Source: Altererythrobacter sp.
Lineage (GTDB): Bacteria > Pseudomonadota > Alphaproteobacteria > Sphingomonadales > Sphingomonadaceae
DNA length: 23,193 bases
NCBI GenBank assembly: GCA_024636575.1
Contig: JAGXGU010000077.1
Span: 1-23,193, forward strand
Direction: 5' to 3'
Position 1 is the first letter of the stretch, and the number at the start of each line of letters is the position of its first letter. A program made the position numbers and the translations under genes. Under the pieces are notes generated by a model. The model searched no databases and was not told the DNA's origin. It saw only the letters and a program-made list of their open reading frames with translations. Positions 6,983 through 14,664 of this stretch are shown piece by piece.

Positions 6983-8089
6983 ATGGCTGACCTGTTCGAA
7001 AACCCCATTGGCCTCGACGGCTTTGAATTCGTGGAATTCAGCGCGCCGGAAAAGGGCACGCTCGAACCTGTATTCGAAGCGATGGGCTTCTCTATGGTCG
7101 CGCGCCACCGGTCAAAAGATGTCCAGCTGTGGCGTCAGGGGGGCATCAATCTGATCGCCAATTATGAACCGCAAAGCCCCGCCGCCTATTTCGCCGCCGA
7201 ACATGGCCCTTCCGCCTGCGGAATGGGTTTCCGTGTGCGCGATGCCCGCCGCGCGTATGAAGCGGCGCTGGAACGCGGCGCCGAACCGGCCGAAACGCAG
7301 ACCGGGCCGATGGAACTACGCATCCCGGCCATCCGCGGGATCGGCCATTCGCTGATCTATCTGGTCGACCGCTATGCCGACGAACATCACGAAGGCCTGT
7401 CGATATACGACATTGATTTCATCTATGAAGACGGGGCCGAAAAATGGCCGGTTGGCGCAGGCATGAAAGTGATCGATCACCTGACCCACAATGTCTATGG
7501 CGGCCGGATGGCGCATTGGGCGGCGTTCTATGAACGCATCTTCAATTTCCGCGAAATCCGCTATTTCGACATCAAGGGCGAATATACCGGCCTGACATCG
7601 AAAGCGATGACCGCGCCAGATGGCAAGATCCGTATCCCGCTGAATGAAGAAGGCGCAGGCGGCGGCGGCCAGATCGAGGAATATCTGCGCGAATATAACG
7701 GCGAAGGCATCCAGCATATCGCCCTGTCGAGCGAGGATCTTTATGAATCGTGGGACAAGCTGAAAGCATTCGGCACCCCCTTCGCCAGCGCGCCGCCCGC
7801 GACCTATTACGAAATGCTCGAAGATCGCCTGCCCGGCCACGGCGAACCGGTGGAGGAATTGCGCAAACGCGGCATCTTGCTCGACGGATCGACCGAGAAC
7901 AACGATCCGCGCCTGTTGCTGCAGATTTTCGGCCAGACCACCATTGGCCCGGTGTTTTTCGAATTCATCCAGCGCAAGAAGGACGAAGGATTTGGCGAGG
8001 GCAATTTCACCGCGCTGTTCAAATCGATCGAGGCGGACCAGATGAAGCGCGGCGCACTGAAAATTGGCGAGAAGGAAACCGCACAATGA
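6983..8089 (+). CDS. hppD: 4-hydroxyphenylpyruvate dioxygenase
   Basis: This 368-residue Fe(II) enzyme converts 4-hydroxyphenylpyruvate to homogentisate in tyrosine degradation. It has two vicinal-oxygen-chelate domains. The catalytic C-terminal domain shows VIDHLTHNVYGGRM, YFDIKGEYTGLTSKAM and GPVFFEFIQRKKDEGFGEGN. The iron ligands by family comparison are H166, H245 and E327. It strongly resembles the short bacterial (Pseudomonas-type) enzyme. The ATG at 6983 has TAGGA 7 bases upstream and a good promoter. Its stop overlaps the following VOC gene (ATGA), so the two are coupled. No homogentisate dioxygenase gene is present in the window. Confidence 0.96.
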   Translation: MADLFENPIGLDGFEFVEFSAPEKGTLEPVFEAMGFSMVARHRSKDVQLWRQGGINLIANYEPQSPAAYFAAEHGPSACGMGFRVRDARRAYEAALERGAEPAETQTGPMELRIPAIRGIGHSLIYLVDRYADEHHEGLSIYDIDFIYEDGAEKWPVGAGMKVIDHLTHNVYGGRMAHWAAFYERIFNFREIRYFDIKGEYTGLTSKAMTAPDGKIRIPLNEEGAGGGGQIEEYLREYNGEGIQHIALSSEDLYESWDKLKAFGTPFASAPPATYYEMLEDRLPGHGEPVEELRKRGILLDGSTENNDPRLLLQIFGQTTIGPVFFEFIQRKKDEGFGEGNFTALFKSIEADQMKRGALKIGEKETAQ

Positions 8090-8631
8090 CCGCTCATCCG
8101 ATCAAACTCGGCGGCGTTCACCATGCCGCCTATCGCTGCAAGGATGCGAAAGAAACGGTCGAATGGTATGACCGCGTGCTAGGGATGGAATACACCTCCG
8201 CATTCTCCGAAGACACGGTGCCGTCCACCGGGGAACACGATCCCTACATGCATGTTTTTCTGGATGCCGGAAATGGCAATGTGCTGGCGTTTTTCGAACT
8301 GCCGGGACAGCCCCAGATGGGCCGCGACGGAAACACCCCGGTGTGGGTCCAGCACCTCGCCTTCAGGGTCGGTTCGGAGGAAGAATTGCTCGCGGCCAAG
8401 CAGCATATCGAAAGCGAGGGCGTCGACGTACTCGGCCCGACGCATCACGGTATCTTCAAATCGATCTATCTCTTCGATCCCAACGGCCATCGCATCGAAC
8501 TGGCCGCCGATATCGGAACGCCTGAACAATATGCCGAACTGAAGCGCGTCGCCATGCCGATGCTGGAAGAATGGAGCCGGACGAAAAAGGCCCCGCGCCA
8601 TGCGGACTGGCTGCATTCAGCCAACGAATAA
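8086..8631 (+). CDS. VOC superfamily protein coupled to hpd (glyoxalase/extradiol dioxygenase-like)
   Basis: A 181-residue, single-module vicinal-oxygen-chelate protein. The ATG at 8086 overlaps the hpd stop. Likely metal ligands are H12 or H13 (GGVHHAAYRCKD), H90 (VQHLAFRV) and E138 (GHRIELAADIG), the standard positions in this fold, so it is probably a metalloenzyme. Residues 140-181 form a C-terminal extension (EQYAELKRVAMPMLEEWSRTKKAP). Being translationally coupled to hpd suggests a role in aromatic amino-acid or homogentisate metabolism, but the reaction cannot be read from the sequence. The family also contains glyoxalases, antibiotic-binding proteins and dioxygenases. Confidence 0.8.
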   Translation: MTAHPIKLGGVHHAAYRCKDAKETVEWYDRVLGMEYTSAFSEDTVPSTGEHDPYMHVFLDAGNGNVLAFFELPGQPQMGRDGNTPVWVQHLAFRVGSEEELLAAKQHIESEGVDVLGPTHHGIFKSIYLFDPNGHRIELAADIGTPEQYAELKRVAMPMLEEWSRTKKAPRHADWLHSANE

Positions 8632-8647
8632 TCCTGCCGGGAAATAA

Positions 8648-8724
8648 TGGTGCGCCCGACAGGATTTGAACCTGTGGCCCCCAGATTAGGAATCTGGTGC
8701 TCTATCCGGCTGAGCTACGGGCGC
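8648..8724 (-). tRNA. tRNA-Arg (anticodon CCT)
   Basis: Read on the minus strand, the acceptor GCGCCCG (5' end at 8724) pairs with CGGGCGC, followed by discriminator A and an encoded CCA (8650-8648). The anticodon arm is CCAGA-TTCCTAA-TCTGG, giving anticodon CCT for AGG codons. The T arm is ACAGG-TTCAAAT-CCTGT. All four stems pair well. It lies 17 bases past the VOC gene on the opposite strand; no integrase or duplicated 3' end is seen nearby. Confidence 0.95.
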
Positions 8725-8764
8725 ATTCGCAGCGTCGTTTAGAACGGTCGCGGGCTGCTGGCAA

Positions 8765-9235
8765 TCAGTTCAGATCTTCGGGCGGGGCAACCGGGAATGG
8801 CAGCGGAGCCACGGCGATACCCTCGTCCGCCAGGTCCTTCGCTTCTTTCAAGGTCGCCTGACCGTGGATTATCGCCACGTCCGCCTCGCCGTAATGCATC
8901 GCCCGCGATTTTTCGGCGAATTTATTGCCTACCCAGGTGCTGTTTTCCAGCGCCTTTGCCTGCGCCTTGGCAAGCGCCTTCATCGCTTTCACGACTTCGG
9001 GCGCCATCTCCGCATTGGAAACCGGCTTTGCTGCTTCCTGCGGCACCGGCAGGTTTACCCGGCGATTACCCTTGGCCGGGACAGCCGGGGCCATCGGCGC
9101 CTTGATGATTTCTTCCGACCCGCATTCCGGGCAAGTCAGCAGGCCGCGCTCGCGCTGGGTGGTGAAATCACTGGAGGACGCGAACCAGCCTTCGAACCAG
9201 TGGCCGCGATCGCAGGAAAGATCGAAAACAATCAT
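8765..9235 (-). CDS. DUF1178 family protein with zinc-ribbon-like N-terminus
   Basis: The protein is 156 residues, starting MIVFDLSCDRGHWFEGWFAS, the signature of DUF1178. C8 and H12 with C35 and C38 (LLTCPECGS) could make a zinc site. The middle is Pro/Ala-rich and the C-terminal third contains the conserved WVGNKFAEKSRAMHYGEAD. Function is unknown; the family is widespread in alpha- and betaproteobacteria. The start ATG overlaps the stop of the upstream carbon-nitrogen hydrolase by four bases, and the order grxC - hydrolase - DUF1178 is a recurring alphaproteobacterial arrangement. Confidence 0.85.
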   Translation of the reverse strand: MIVFDLSCDRGHWFEGWFASSSDFTTQRERGLLTCPECGSEEIIKAPMAPAVPAKGNRRVNLPVPQEAAKPVSNAEMAPEVVKAMKALAKAQAKALENSTWVGNKFAEKSRAMHYGEADVAIIHGQATLKEAKDLADEGIAVAPLPFPVAPPEDLN

Positions 9236-10056
9236 TGTTCAGGCGATCTAGGCATATCTCGGCGATTGGCAAGGCTCGGCAGTTGGCGGCGGACCTCGGC
9301 AATCCGGTCAAGGTCCATATCGGCAAAGCCAACGCCGGCCTCGCCGCCCATGTCCAGCAGCACCTCGCCCCAGGGGTCCACCACCAGGCTGTGCCCATAG
9401 GTCCTGCGCCCATCCGCATGTTCCCCCACCTGCGCAGCGGCGATCACGAAGGCGCTCGCCTCGATTGCGCGGGCGCGCTGCATCACGTGCCAATGCGCCT
9501 GGCCGGTCGGGACGGTAAATGCAGCCGGAACCGCGATCAGATCGCAGCCCGCCCGGCCCAGCGCATCGAAAAGTGCCGGAAATCGCAGATCGTAACAAAT
9601 CGTCAGACCCAGGCGGCCAAGCGGTGTTTCAGCTGTCACCACTGCATCGCCAGCCTTGTAGGCGCTCGATTCGCTCCAGCTTTCCCCGCTCGCCAGATCC
9701 ACGTCGAACATGTGCATCTTGTCATAGCGGGCCGCCACCTGACCGCGGTCGTCAATCAACAGCGACCGGTTGGCCCATGTGCCGCCATCGCCCGCCACGG
9801 CAAGCGATCCGAGTGCAACCCATAGCTGCTGTTCACGCGCGGCATCGCGGACGGCAGCCAGCACCGGATTTTCAGATTCGGGAACAATATGGGGCGCGGC
9901 CCGCCTGCGGTCCCGGTCGAGCAGGCCGGACATTTCCGGTGTGAACAGCATCTGCGCCCCGCCCGCCTTTGCTGCAGATACCGCCGCAACAATGACCGCA
10001 GCATTTTCTGCCGGATCAATCCCGGTGGTCATTTGCAAAATGGCGATACGCGGCAT
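9232..10056 (-). CDS. Carbon-nitrogen hydrolase family protein (nitrilase/Nit-like amidase)
   Basis: A 274-residue member of the nitrilase superfamily. The catalytic triad is visible as E41 (LFTPEMSGLL), K113 (ARYDKMHMFDVDL) and C154 (GLTICYDLRFP). The motifs are closest to the Nit1/Nit2 branch, which in eukaryotes and bacteria repairs deaminated glutathione or acts as an omega-amidase. Substrate assignment is inference; its position directly after the glutaredoxin gene supports a link to glutathione. It starts 9 bases after the grxC stop, with GGATAGG as ribosome-binding site, and overlaps DUF1178 downstream. Confidence 0.88.
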   Translation of the reverse strand: MPRIAILQMTTGIDPAENAAVIVAAVSAAKAGGAQMLFTPEMSGLLDRDRRRAAPHIVPESENPVLAAVRDAAREQQLWVALGSLAVAGDGGTWANRSLLIDDRGQVAARYDKMHMFDVDLASGESWSESSAYKAGDAVVTAETPLGRLGLTICYDLRFPALFDALGRAGCDLIAVPAAFTVPTGQAHWHVMQRARAIEASAFVIAAAQVGEHADGRRTYGHSLVVDPWGEVLLDMGGEAGVGFADMDLDRIAEVRRQLPSLANRRDMPRSPEQ

Positions 10057-10065
10057 TGGTCAGAC

Positions 10066-10329
10066 CTATCCGGCCAGCATTTCATCGAGCCGGCCGCTGC
10101 GGTCCAGCGCCGCCAGCTCGTCCGATCCACCGACATGGACATCGCCGATGAAAATTTGCGGCACCGTGCGAGCATGGGGAGCGCGATCGAGCATTTCGCG
10201 TTTTTTCGTGCCGCCCAGAGTGACATCATATTCGTTATATTTCGCGCCCTTGCGGTCGAGCAACTGCTTGGCACGGTAGCAATATCCGCAGCCGAATTTG
10301 GTGAAAATGTCGATTGTCTGCGTAGTCAT
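10066..10329 (-). CDS. grxC: Glutaredoxin 3
   Basis: An 87-residue glutaredoxin that reduces disulfides with glutathione. The dithiol active site is C14-GY-C17 in FTKFGCGYCYRAKQLL, and the cis-proline loop is TVPQIFIGD followed by the glutathione-contacting GGSDEL. I chose the ATG at 10329 because AAGGA lies a few bases upstream and family members begin here; the open frame runs 21 codons further upstream without support. It is the first gene of the minus-strand operon with the nitrilase-like hydrolase and DUF1178, and is divergent from the heat-shock gene. Confidence 0.93.
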   Translation of the reverse strand: MTTQTIDIFTKFGCGYCYRAKQLLDRKGAKYNEYDVTLGGTKKREMLDRAPHARTVPQIFIGDVHVGGSDELAALDRSGRLDEMLAG

Positions 10330-10373
10330 CAGCGATCCTTTTGGGTGAGCATTAATTTCCCATGCCTGAAAAT

Positions 10374-10402
10374 CTTGCAAGGCGCAGGTCAATTCCTATT
10401 TA
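10374..10402 (+). promoter_or_regulatory. Candidate sigma32 (RpoH) promoter of the hsp20 gene
   Basis: CTTGCAA (10374-10380) resembles the RpoH -35 element CTTGAAA, and CCTATTTA (10395-10402), 14 bases on, resembles the CCCCATnT -10 element. Transcription would start at about 10408, just before the first leader hairpin. The match is imperfect and no experiment supports it. Confidence 0.4.
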
Positions 10403-10403
10403 A

Positions 10404-10521
10404 GTGTCAGCCTCATGCGCCGCAATGGGTATGAGGGGTCGTCGGCATGGCGCCGCATCATGCGGGCCGTGCCTATGTAAAATGAAGTCCAGTCAAATTG
10501 CTCAATGGAGGATTTGTAACG
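10404..10521 (+). ncRNA. ROSE-type RNA thermometer in the hsp20 leader
   Basis: ROSE elements hold the ribosome-binding site of small heat-shock mRNAs closed until temperature rises. This leader has the expected string of hairpins. CCTCAT (10411-10416) pairs with ATGAGG (10431-10436). GGCATGGC (10444-10451) pairs with GCCGTGCC (10466-10473), extended internally by CCGCA/TGCGG. A final hairpin at 10494-10516 has stem CAAAT/ATTTG and places TTGCT (10498-10502), matching the ROSE core UYGCU, opposite the Shine-Dalgarno GGAGGA (10507-10512). In the core, C-G, U-A and C-G pairs flank a G10500/G10511 mismatch, as described for ROSE. The upstream GTCCAGTC also looks like known ROSE leaders. Confidence 0.82.
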
Positions 10522-11022
10522 ATGTCACGTTTTGATTTTACACCTTACCGCCGTTCAACTGTCGGTTTCGACCGCCTGTTCGACCTGCTCGAAAGCCAGG
10601 CCAGAAATGCCGGCGGCGGCGACAATTATCCGCCGTTCAATATCCAGAAACAGGGCGAAGATAATTACCGCATTACGCTCGCGGTCGCCGGGTTCAAGCC
10701 CGCCGATATCGACATAACCGCCCAGCAGAACCTGTTGGTTGTGCAAGGCAAGAAGCGCGACGAGAGCGAAGTTGCCGGTGAAATGCTGCATCTCGGCATC
10801 GCCAACCGCGGGTTCGAACGCCGTTTCGAACTGGCCGATTTCGTCCGCGTGGAAAATGCCCGGCTGGAAGATGGCCTGCTGAACATCGATCTGGTGCGCG
10901 AAGTGCCTGAAGCGATGAAACCCAAGAAAATTTCCGTGAATGGCCAGGCCAGCCTCGAAATCGTGAAAACCGATGAGGAGCAGCAAGGCAAGATCGAACA
11001 AGACGGCGCCAACGCCGCCTGA
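10522..11022 (+). CDS. Small heat-shock protein, Hsp20/IbpA family
   Basis: The chaperone has 166 residues and binds unfolding proteins during heat stress. The alpha-crystallin domain covers about residues 37-140, from YPPFNIQKQGEDNYRITLAV to the conserved ENARLEDGLLNIDL strand (111-124; family A-x-x-x-nGvL motif). A short N-terminal arm (SRFDFTPYRRSTVGFDRLF) and a charged C-terminal tail complete it. The ATG at 10522 is chosen because GGAGGA at 10507-10512 precedes it and is the site masked by the ROSE hairpin. The next upstream ATG (10498) would lie inside that hairpin. The gene is a single transcription unit ended by a strong terminator. Confidence 0.95.
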   Translation: MSRFDFTPYRRSTVGFDRLFDLLESQARNAGGGDNYPPFNIQKQGEDNYRITLAVAGFKPADIDITAQQNLLVVQGKKRDESEVAGEMLHLGIANRGFERRFELADFVRVENARLEDGLLNIDLVREVPEAMKPKKISVNGQASLEIVKTDEEQQGKIEQDGANAA

Positions 11023-11047
11023 TTTTGACCACGCAATCGATCTATGA

Positions 11048-11080
11048 GGCTCGCCCTGAAAGGGGCGGGCCGTTTTTGTT
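11048..11080 (+). terminator. Rho-independent terminator of hsp20
   Basis: GGCTCGCCC (11048-11056) pairs with GGGCGGGCC (11063-11071) with one G-T wobble, loop TGAAAG, followed by CG and TTTTTGTTT. This is a textbook GC-rich stem with a U tract, 25 bases after the stop codon. Confidence 0.85.
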
Positions 11081-11123
11081 TCGGCAGTACCGAATTATCG
11101 GCAGGGAAATTGGTCAAACAAAT

Positions 11124-11149
11124 GGGGGCGAATCGTAAAACCCGCCCCC
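11124..11149 (-). terminator. Candidate minus-strand terminator hairpin
   Basis: On the minus strand GGGGGCG and CGCCCCC form a 7-base-pair GC stem, followed by ATTTGTTTG (11123-11115). This could end read-through transcription from pyrG or a short minus-strand transcript originating in the AT-rich part. The tail is not a pure T run, so confidence is limited. Confidence 0.4.
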
Positions 11150-11328
11150 GCGGCACCGAGGTACCGCCATGTCCAGGTTTTATCGTCCGGGTCGCAGAAG
11201 ACGATAAAGCCCGGGACAAGCCGAAAAAATTCTCATGCGAACAATTCAGCCGCTCCCCCGCCCAGGGAAGCTAGTTAATTTTCGACTAATGCGACAAAAA
11301 TCCGAAAAAAGAAAGAACAGAAATATTC

Positions 11329-11336
11329 ATGGTTAA
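11329..11336 (-). promoter_or_regulatory. CtrA-type box TTAACCAT on the minus strand
   Basis: ATGGTTAA on the plus strand is an exact TTAACCAT on the minus strand. In the minus direction the half-palindrome continues as TTAA-CCATGAA-TATT, two mismatches from TTAA-N7-TTAA. It lies in intergenic sequence without an annotated target. Binding is conjectural. Confidence 0.3.
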
Positions 11337-11442
11337 TATTTGAAAGGTTTGGGATTAGTTGCCCGCTATTGTGACCGAAAATTACTGTCCGACATAGCCT
11401 GAACCCGGAGGCAACTCACCCGGACTGGAGTGGTTGAGATCT

Positions 11443-13077
11443 TCAGACCAGGCGCGATTGCCGCAAAGCCGCCGCAATGAAGCCGCTGAACAGGGGGTGC
11501 GGATCGAACGGGCGGGACTTCAATTCCGGATGGAACTGAACACCTACGAACCATGGATGATCGGGCCGTTCGACAATTTCCGGCAGCAAGCCATCGGGGG
11601 ACATGCCGGAGAATACCAGGCCATCGGATTCCAACGCATCGCGGTAGGCGACATTGACTTCGTAGCGATGCCGGTGCCGTTCGGAAATCTCGGTTACGCC
11701 GCCGTAAATCGTGCTGACATGGCTGTTGGCAGATAGTTTCGCAGGATAGGCGCCGAGCCGCATGGTGCCGCCCAGATCGCCGCCCGCTTCGCGTTGTTGC
11801 AGGCCTTCCTTGCTCATCCATTCGGTGATGATGCCCACGACCGGTTCATCGGTCGGGCCAAATTCGGTGGAAGATGCCCCGCCGTGCCCCGCAGCCCGCG
11901 CACCTTCGATGCATGCCATCTGCATGCCAAGGCAAATTCCGAAGAACGGCACCTTGTGTTCGCGGGCAAAGCGGACACTGGCGATCTTGCCTTCGCTGCC
12001 GCGTTCGCCAAATCCGCCCGGCACCAATATTGCGTGCAACGGTTCAAGCTGGGCGGTAATATCATTATCGTCCTGCTCGAAAATTTCCGCATCAATCCAG
12101 CGGATATTGACCTTCACCCGGTTGGCCAGACCGCCGTGGACCAGCGCTTCGTTGAGCGATTTATAGGCGTCCTGCAAGCCGACATACTTGCCGACCACGC
12201 CAATGGTCACTTCGCCTTCGGGATGAAAATAACGATCGGTCACATCATGCCAGCGCGACAAATCAGGTTCTGGCGCGTCGGTAATGCCGAATCCGCGCAG
12301 GACCTGGGTATCGAGCCCCTCGCCGTGATATTGCAGCGGCACCGAGTAGATCGAGGGTGCGTCCAGCGCGGGGATCACCGCTTCGGGCCGGACGTTGCAG
12401 AATTGCGCGATCTTGTTGCGGTCGCTCTGCGGAATGAAATGTTCGCTGCGGCACAATAGTACATCGGGCTTGATCCCGAGACCGGCCAATTCGCGCACAG
12501 AATGCTGCGTCGGTTTCGTCTTCAGTTCACCCGCAGCAGCAATATAGGGAACCAGCGTCACATGCACACTGAGCGTCTGGAGTGGTTCCAGCTCGTTCCG
12601 CATCTGCCGGATTGCCTCCATGAAGGGCAGTGATTCGATGTCGCCCACCGTGCCGCCGATTTCGCACAATACGAAATCGAGGTCGTCGGTTTCCGCAAGG
12701 GCGAATTCCTTGATCGCATCGGTCACATGCGGGATCACCTGGACAGTTGCGCCCAGATAATCGCCGCGGCGTTCGCGGGCGATGATCTTCTGGTAAATCC
12801 ACCCGCTGGTAACATTGTCCGATTGCCGCGCCGACACGCCGGTGAAGCGTTCGTAATGCCCAAGGTCGAGATCGGTTTCCGCCCCGTCATCCGTCACATA
12901 GACCTCGCCGTGCTGATACGGGCTCATCGTGCCCGGATCGACATTCAGATAGGGATCGAATTTGCGAATACGGACCTTGTAACCGCGCGCTTGCAGCAAA
13001 GCCGCAAGACTTGCTGCCATCAGACCTTTGCCGAGCGAGGAAACCACGCCGCCGGTAATAAAAATGAACCGCGCCAT
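11443..13077 (-). CDS. pyrG: CTP synthase (glutamine-hydrolysing)
   Basis: The enzyme, 544 residues, makes CTP from UTP, ATP and glutamine, the last step of pyrimidine nucleotide synthesis. The synthase domain begins MARFIFITGGVVSSLGKG (P-loop) with KFDPYLNVDPGTMSPYQHGE, and the UTP/CTP region includes EIGGTVGDIESLPF. The glutaminase domain from about 290 has the oxyanion PGGFGERG, nucleophile C382 (GICLGMQMA) and H516/E518 (VQFHPELKSRP). Length and all key residues are normal. It is last in the minus-strand order tpiA - secG - pyrG, with 90 bases to secG, so it may have its own promoter. Confidence 0.98.
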   Translation of the reverse strand: MARFIFITGGVVSSLGKGLMAASLAALLQARGYKVRIRKFDPYLNVDPGTMSPYQHGEVYVTDDGAETDLDLGHYERFTGVSARQSDNVTSGWIYQKIIARERRGDYLGATVQVIPHVTDAIKEFALAETDDLDFVLCEIGGTVGDIESLPFMEAIRQMRNELEPLQTLSVHVTLVPYIAAAGELKTKPTQHSVRELAGLGIKPDVLLCRSEHFIPQSDRNKIAQFCNVRPEAVIPALDAPSIYSVPLQYHGEGLDTQVLRGFGITDAPEPDLSRWHDVTDRYFHPEGEVTIGVVGKYVGLQDAYKSLNEALVHGGLANRVKVNIRWIDAEIFEQDDNDITAQLEPLHAILVPGGFGERGSEGKIASVRFAREHKVPFFGICLGMQMACIEGARAAGHGGASSTEFGPTDEPVVGIITEWMSKEGLQQREAGGDLGGTMRLGAYPAKLSANSHVSTIYGGVTEISERHRHRYEVNVAYRDALESDGLVFSGMSPDGLLPEIVERPDHPWFVGVQFHPELKSRPFDPHPLFSGFIAAALRQSRLV

Positions 13078-13167
13078 GGGAGTTGGGCCTTAAGGTTCCA
13101 AATGGAGTCGGGGCAAGCGAATTGCGGCAGCCAATTGCTGCAATCCACAACTAAGAACCATTTTGGC

Positions 13168-13569
13168 TTACTGGGTAACGTCCGCTAGCGGATCGTCAGT
13201 AGCCGGAGCGGGCTGCGCAGGTGCAGCCGGTGCGGCACCTGGTTCAACTGCATTTTCGCCCGCCTGACCCGCCAGCGGATCGGACTGTGTCGTCACCGTC
13301 CGGTCGAGAGTCGAGGTAATCCCGTCACCGCTTGCCGTCTTCACGGCCACTGCAGCCATGACGATGGACAGCACCACGAAGGTGACCGCGAGCCATTTGG
13401 TCGCCCGAGTCAGGAAATCGGCCGCGCCCCGTGCGCTCATCAGCCCGCCGGGGCTGCCGCCGCCGCCAATGCCGAGGCCGCCGCCTTCCGAACGCTGCAT
13501 CAGGATAACGCCAACCAGCGCGGCGGCGACAATCGCCTGAACTACGGTGAGGAATAGGAAAAGGGACAT
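13168..13569 (-). CDS. secG: Preprotein translocase subunit SecG
   Basis: The protein is 133 residues and forms part of the SecYEG channel in the inner membrane. Two membrane helices lie at about residues 4-24 and 57-76, joined by the conserved cytoplasmic loop VILMQRSEGGGLGIGGGGSPGGLM. After residue 85 there is an Ala/Pro/Asp-rich tail (QPAPATDDPLADVTQ) that is probably disordered and periplasmic. Such a tail is common in sphingomonad SecG and makes it longer than the E. coli protein (110). The ATG at 13569 matches the family start MSLFLFLTVVQ; codons upstream of it are unlikely. It follows tpiA by 96 bases. Confidence 0.92.
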   Translation of the reverse strand: MSLFLFLTVVQAIVAAALVGVILMQRSEGGGLGIGGGGSPGGLMSARGAADFLTRATKWLAVTFVVLSIVMAAVAVKTASGDGITSTLDRTVTTQSDPLAGQAGENAVEPGAAPAAPAQPAPATDDPLADVTQ

Positions 13570-13665
13570 GAAAACTGCTTCTCTAGATTGCTTGGACAGG
13601 CATGTAGTGCCCTGCGCGCCCGAGGGCAAGCCGTCAGGTCCATGCTGCGGCCACGGAAAGTCGAA

Positions 13666-14427
13666 TCAATCAGGCAAATCCGCGGCGGCCAGCACGATCC
13701 CGAGGAAGCTTTCGGCGGTCAGGCTGGCGCCGCCAACCAGCGCCCCGCCCACTTCGTCCGCCGCCAACAATTCCAGCGTATTGTCCGGTTTCACCGAACC
13801 ACCATACAGAATGCGGACTGCCCCGCCCGATTCTTCGCCGAACAGATCGACCGCCAGCGAGCGAATCGCCCGGTGCATGGAACCGATGTCTTCCGCCGTG
13901 GGCGTGCGTCCGGTTCCAATCGCCCAGATCGGTTCATAGGCAATGGTCAGGACCTCGGCAGCATTGGCCGCGATTTCGGGCAGCGATGCCTTGAGCTGGC
14001 TGGTCACGAAATTCTCGGCATTGCCCGCATCGCGCAACTCTTCCGATTCGCCGCAGCACAGGATGATCCGCAATCCGGCACCAAGCGCGGTCTCCGCCTT
14101 GGCTTTCACCAATGCATCGGTTTCGCCGTGGTTCTGGCGGCGTTCGCTGTGGCCCAGAATGACGAATTTGGCACCTGCATCCAGAACCATTGCGGCAGAA
14201 ACGTCGCCCGTAAACGCGCCATCTTCCATATGGTGGCAATCCTGCGCACCCACGCCGATCTGCTGCACTTCCTTGTGGACTGCATGGATCAGCGTGAACG
14301 GCGGGGCCAATGCGACCTCGACCTTCATCAGGCGCTGCGATGCGCGGTCGATCGCGCGTGCTTCTGATAGCATCGAACGCGTGCCGTTCATTTTCCAATT
14401 ACCGACGATATAGGGCCGCTCGGCCAT
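13666..14427 (-). CDS. tpiA: Triosephosphate isomerase
   Basis: This 253-residue TIM-barrel enzyme interconverts dihydroxyacetone phosphate and glyceraldehyde 3-phosphate in glycolysis and gluconeogenesis. The active site is complete: K12 (VGNWKMNGTR), H93 (VILGHSERRQNHGETD) and E165 (TIAYEPIWAIGTGRTPT). The C-terminal phosphate-binding loop is YGGSVKPDN. The ATG at 14427 agrees with the normal length. It is divergent from ppiD across a 237-base region. Confidence 0.97.
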   Translation of the reverse strand: MAERPYIVGNWKMNGTRSMLSEARAIDRASQRLMKVEVALAPPFTLIHAVHKEVQQIGVGAQDCHHMEDGAFTGDVSAAMVLDAGAKFVILGHSERRQNHGETDALVKAKAETALGAGLRIILCCGESEELRDAGNAENFVTSQLKASLPEIAANAAEVLTIAYEPIWAIGTGRTPTAEDIGSMHRAIRSLAVDLFGEESGGAVRILYGGSVKPDNTLELLAADEVGGALVGGASLTAESFLGIVLAAADLPD

Positions 14428-14664
14428 GAGAATTTCCTGAAATCTGATCTGGGATTTTTCGAAGTGTATCTGAAATGCAATCTGCTTTTGCGTTTCCCAT
14501 ATGGGGTCGAAGCGGCGTCCGCCTAGTGCGAAGTTGCTTCCAGGTCAAAACACTTGCCAACCTGTTGCGGCAACACCGCAGGACGGATAAGGCGGGCTGA
14601 CAAATCACCTACCGCTTCTGGCAGCGCGCTGCGCCTGCCGTCATATTTGGACTTGCCCAACGCC

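Larger units (their letters stand above)
11081..11442. other. Structured intergenic region, no convincing protein gene
   Basis: The region separates the convergent hsp20 and pyrG genes. GGGGGCG (11124-11130) pairs with CGCCCCC (11143-11149). CGGCACC and GGTACCG around 11150-11166 form an imperfect stem. TTTATCGTC (11179-11187) pairs perfectly with GACGATAAA (11200-11208). The next stretch, roughly 11270-11385, is clearly more AT-rich than its surroundings, has A-rich runs (11295-11325) and holds a minus-strand CtrA-type box. A 76-codon plus-strand frame (11044-11274) overlaps the terminator and has no ribosome-binding site, so I do not call it. A small RNA is possible but unproven. Confidence 0.5.

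Noticed and set aside
8648..8724. The tRNA-Arg gene as an integration site
   Set aside because: No integrase, no direct repeat of the tRNA 3' end and no change of composition was seen on either side.
11044..11274. A 76-codon open frame on the plus strand after hsp20
   Set aside because: It begins inside the hsp20 terminator hairpin, has no ribosome-binding site and reads through other hairpins with no recognisable domain.
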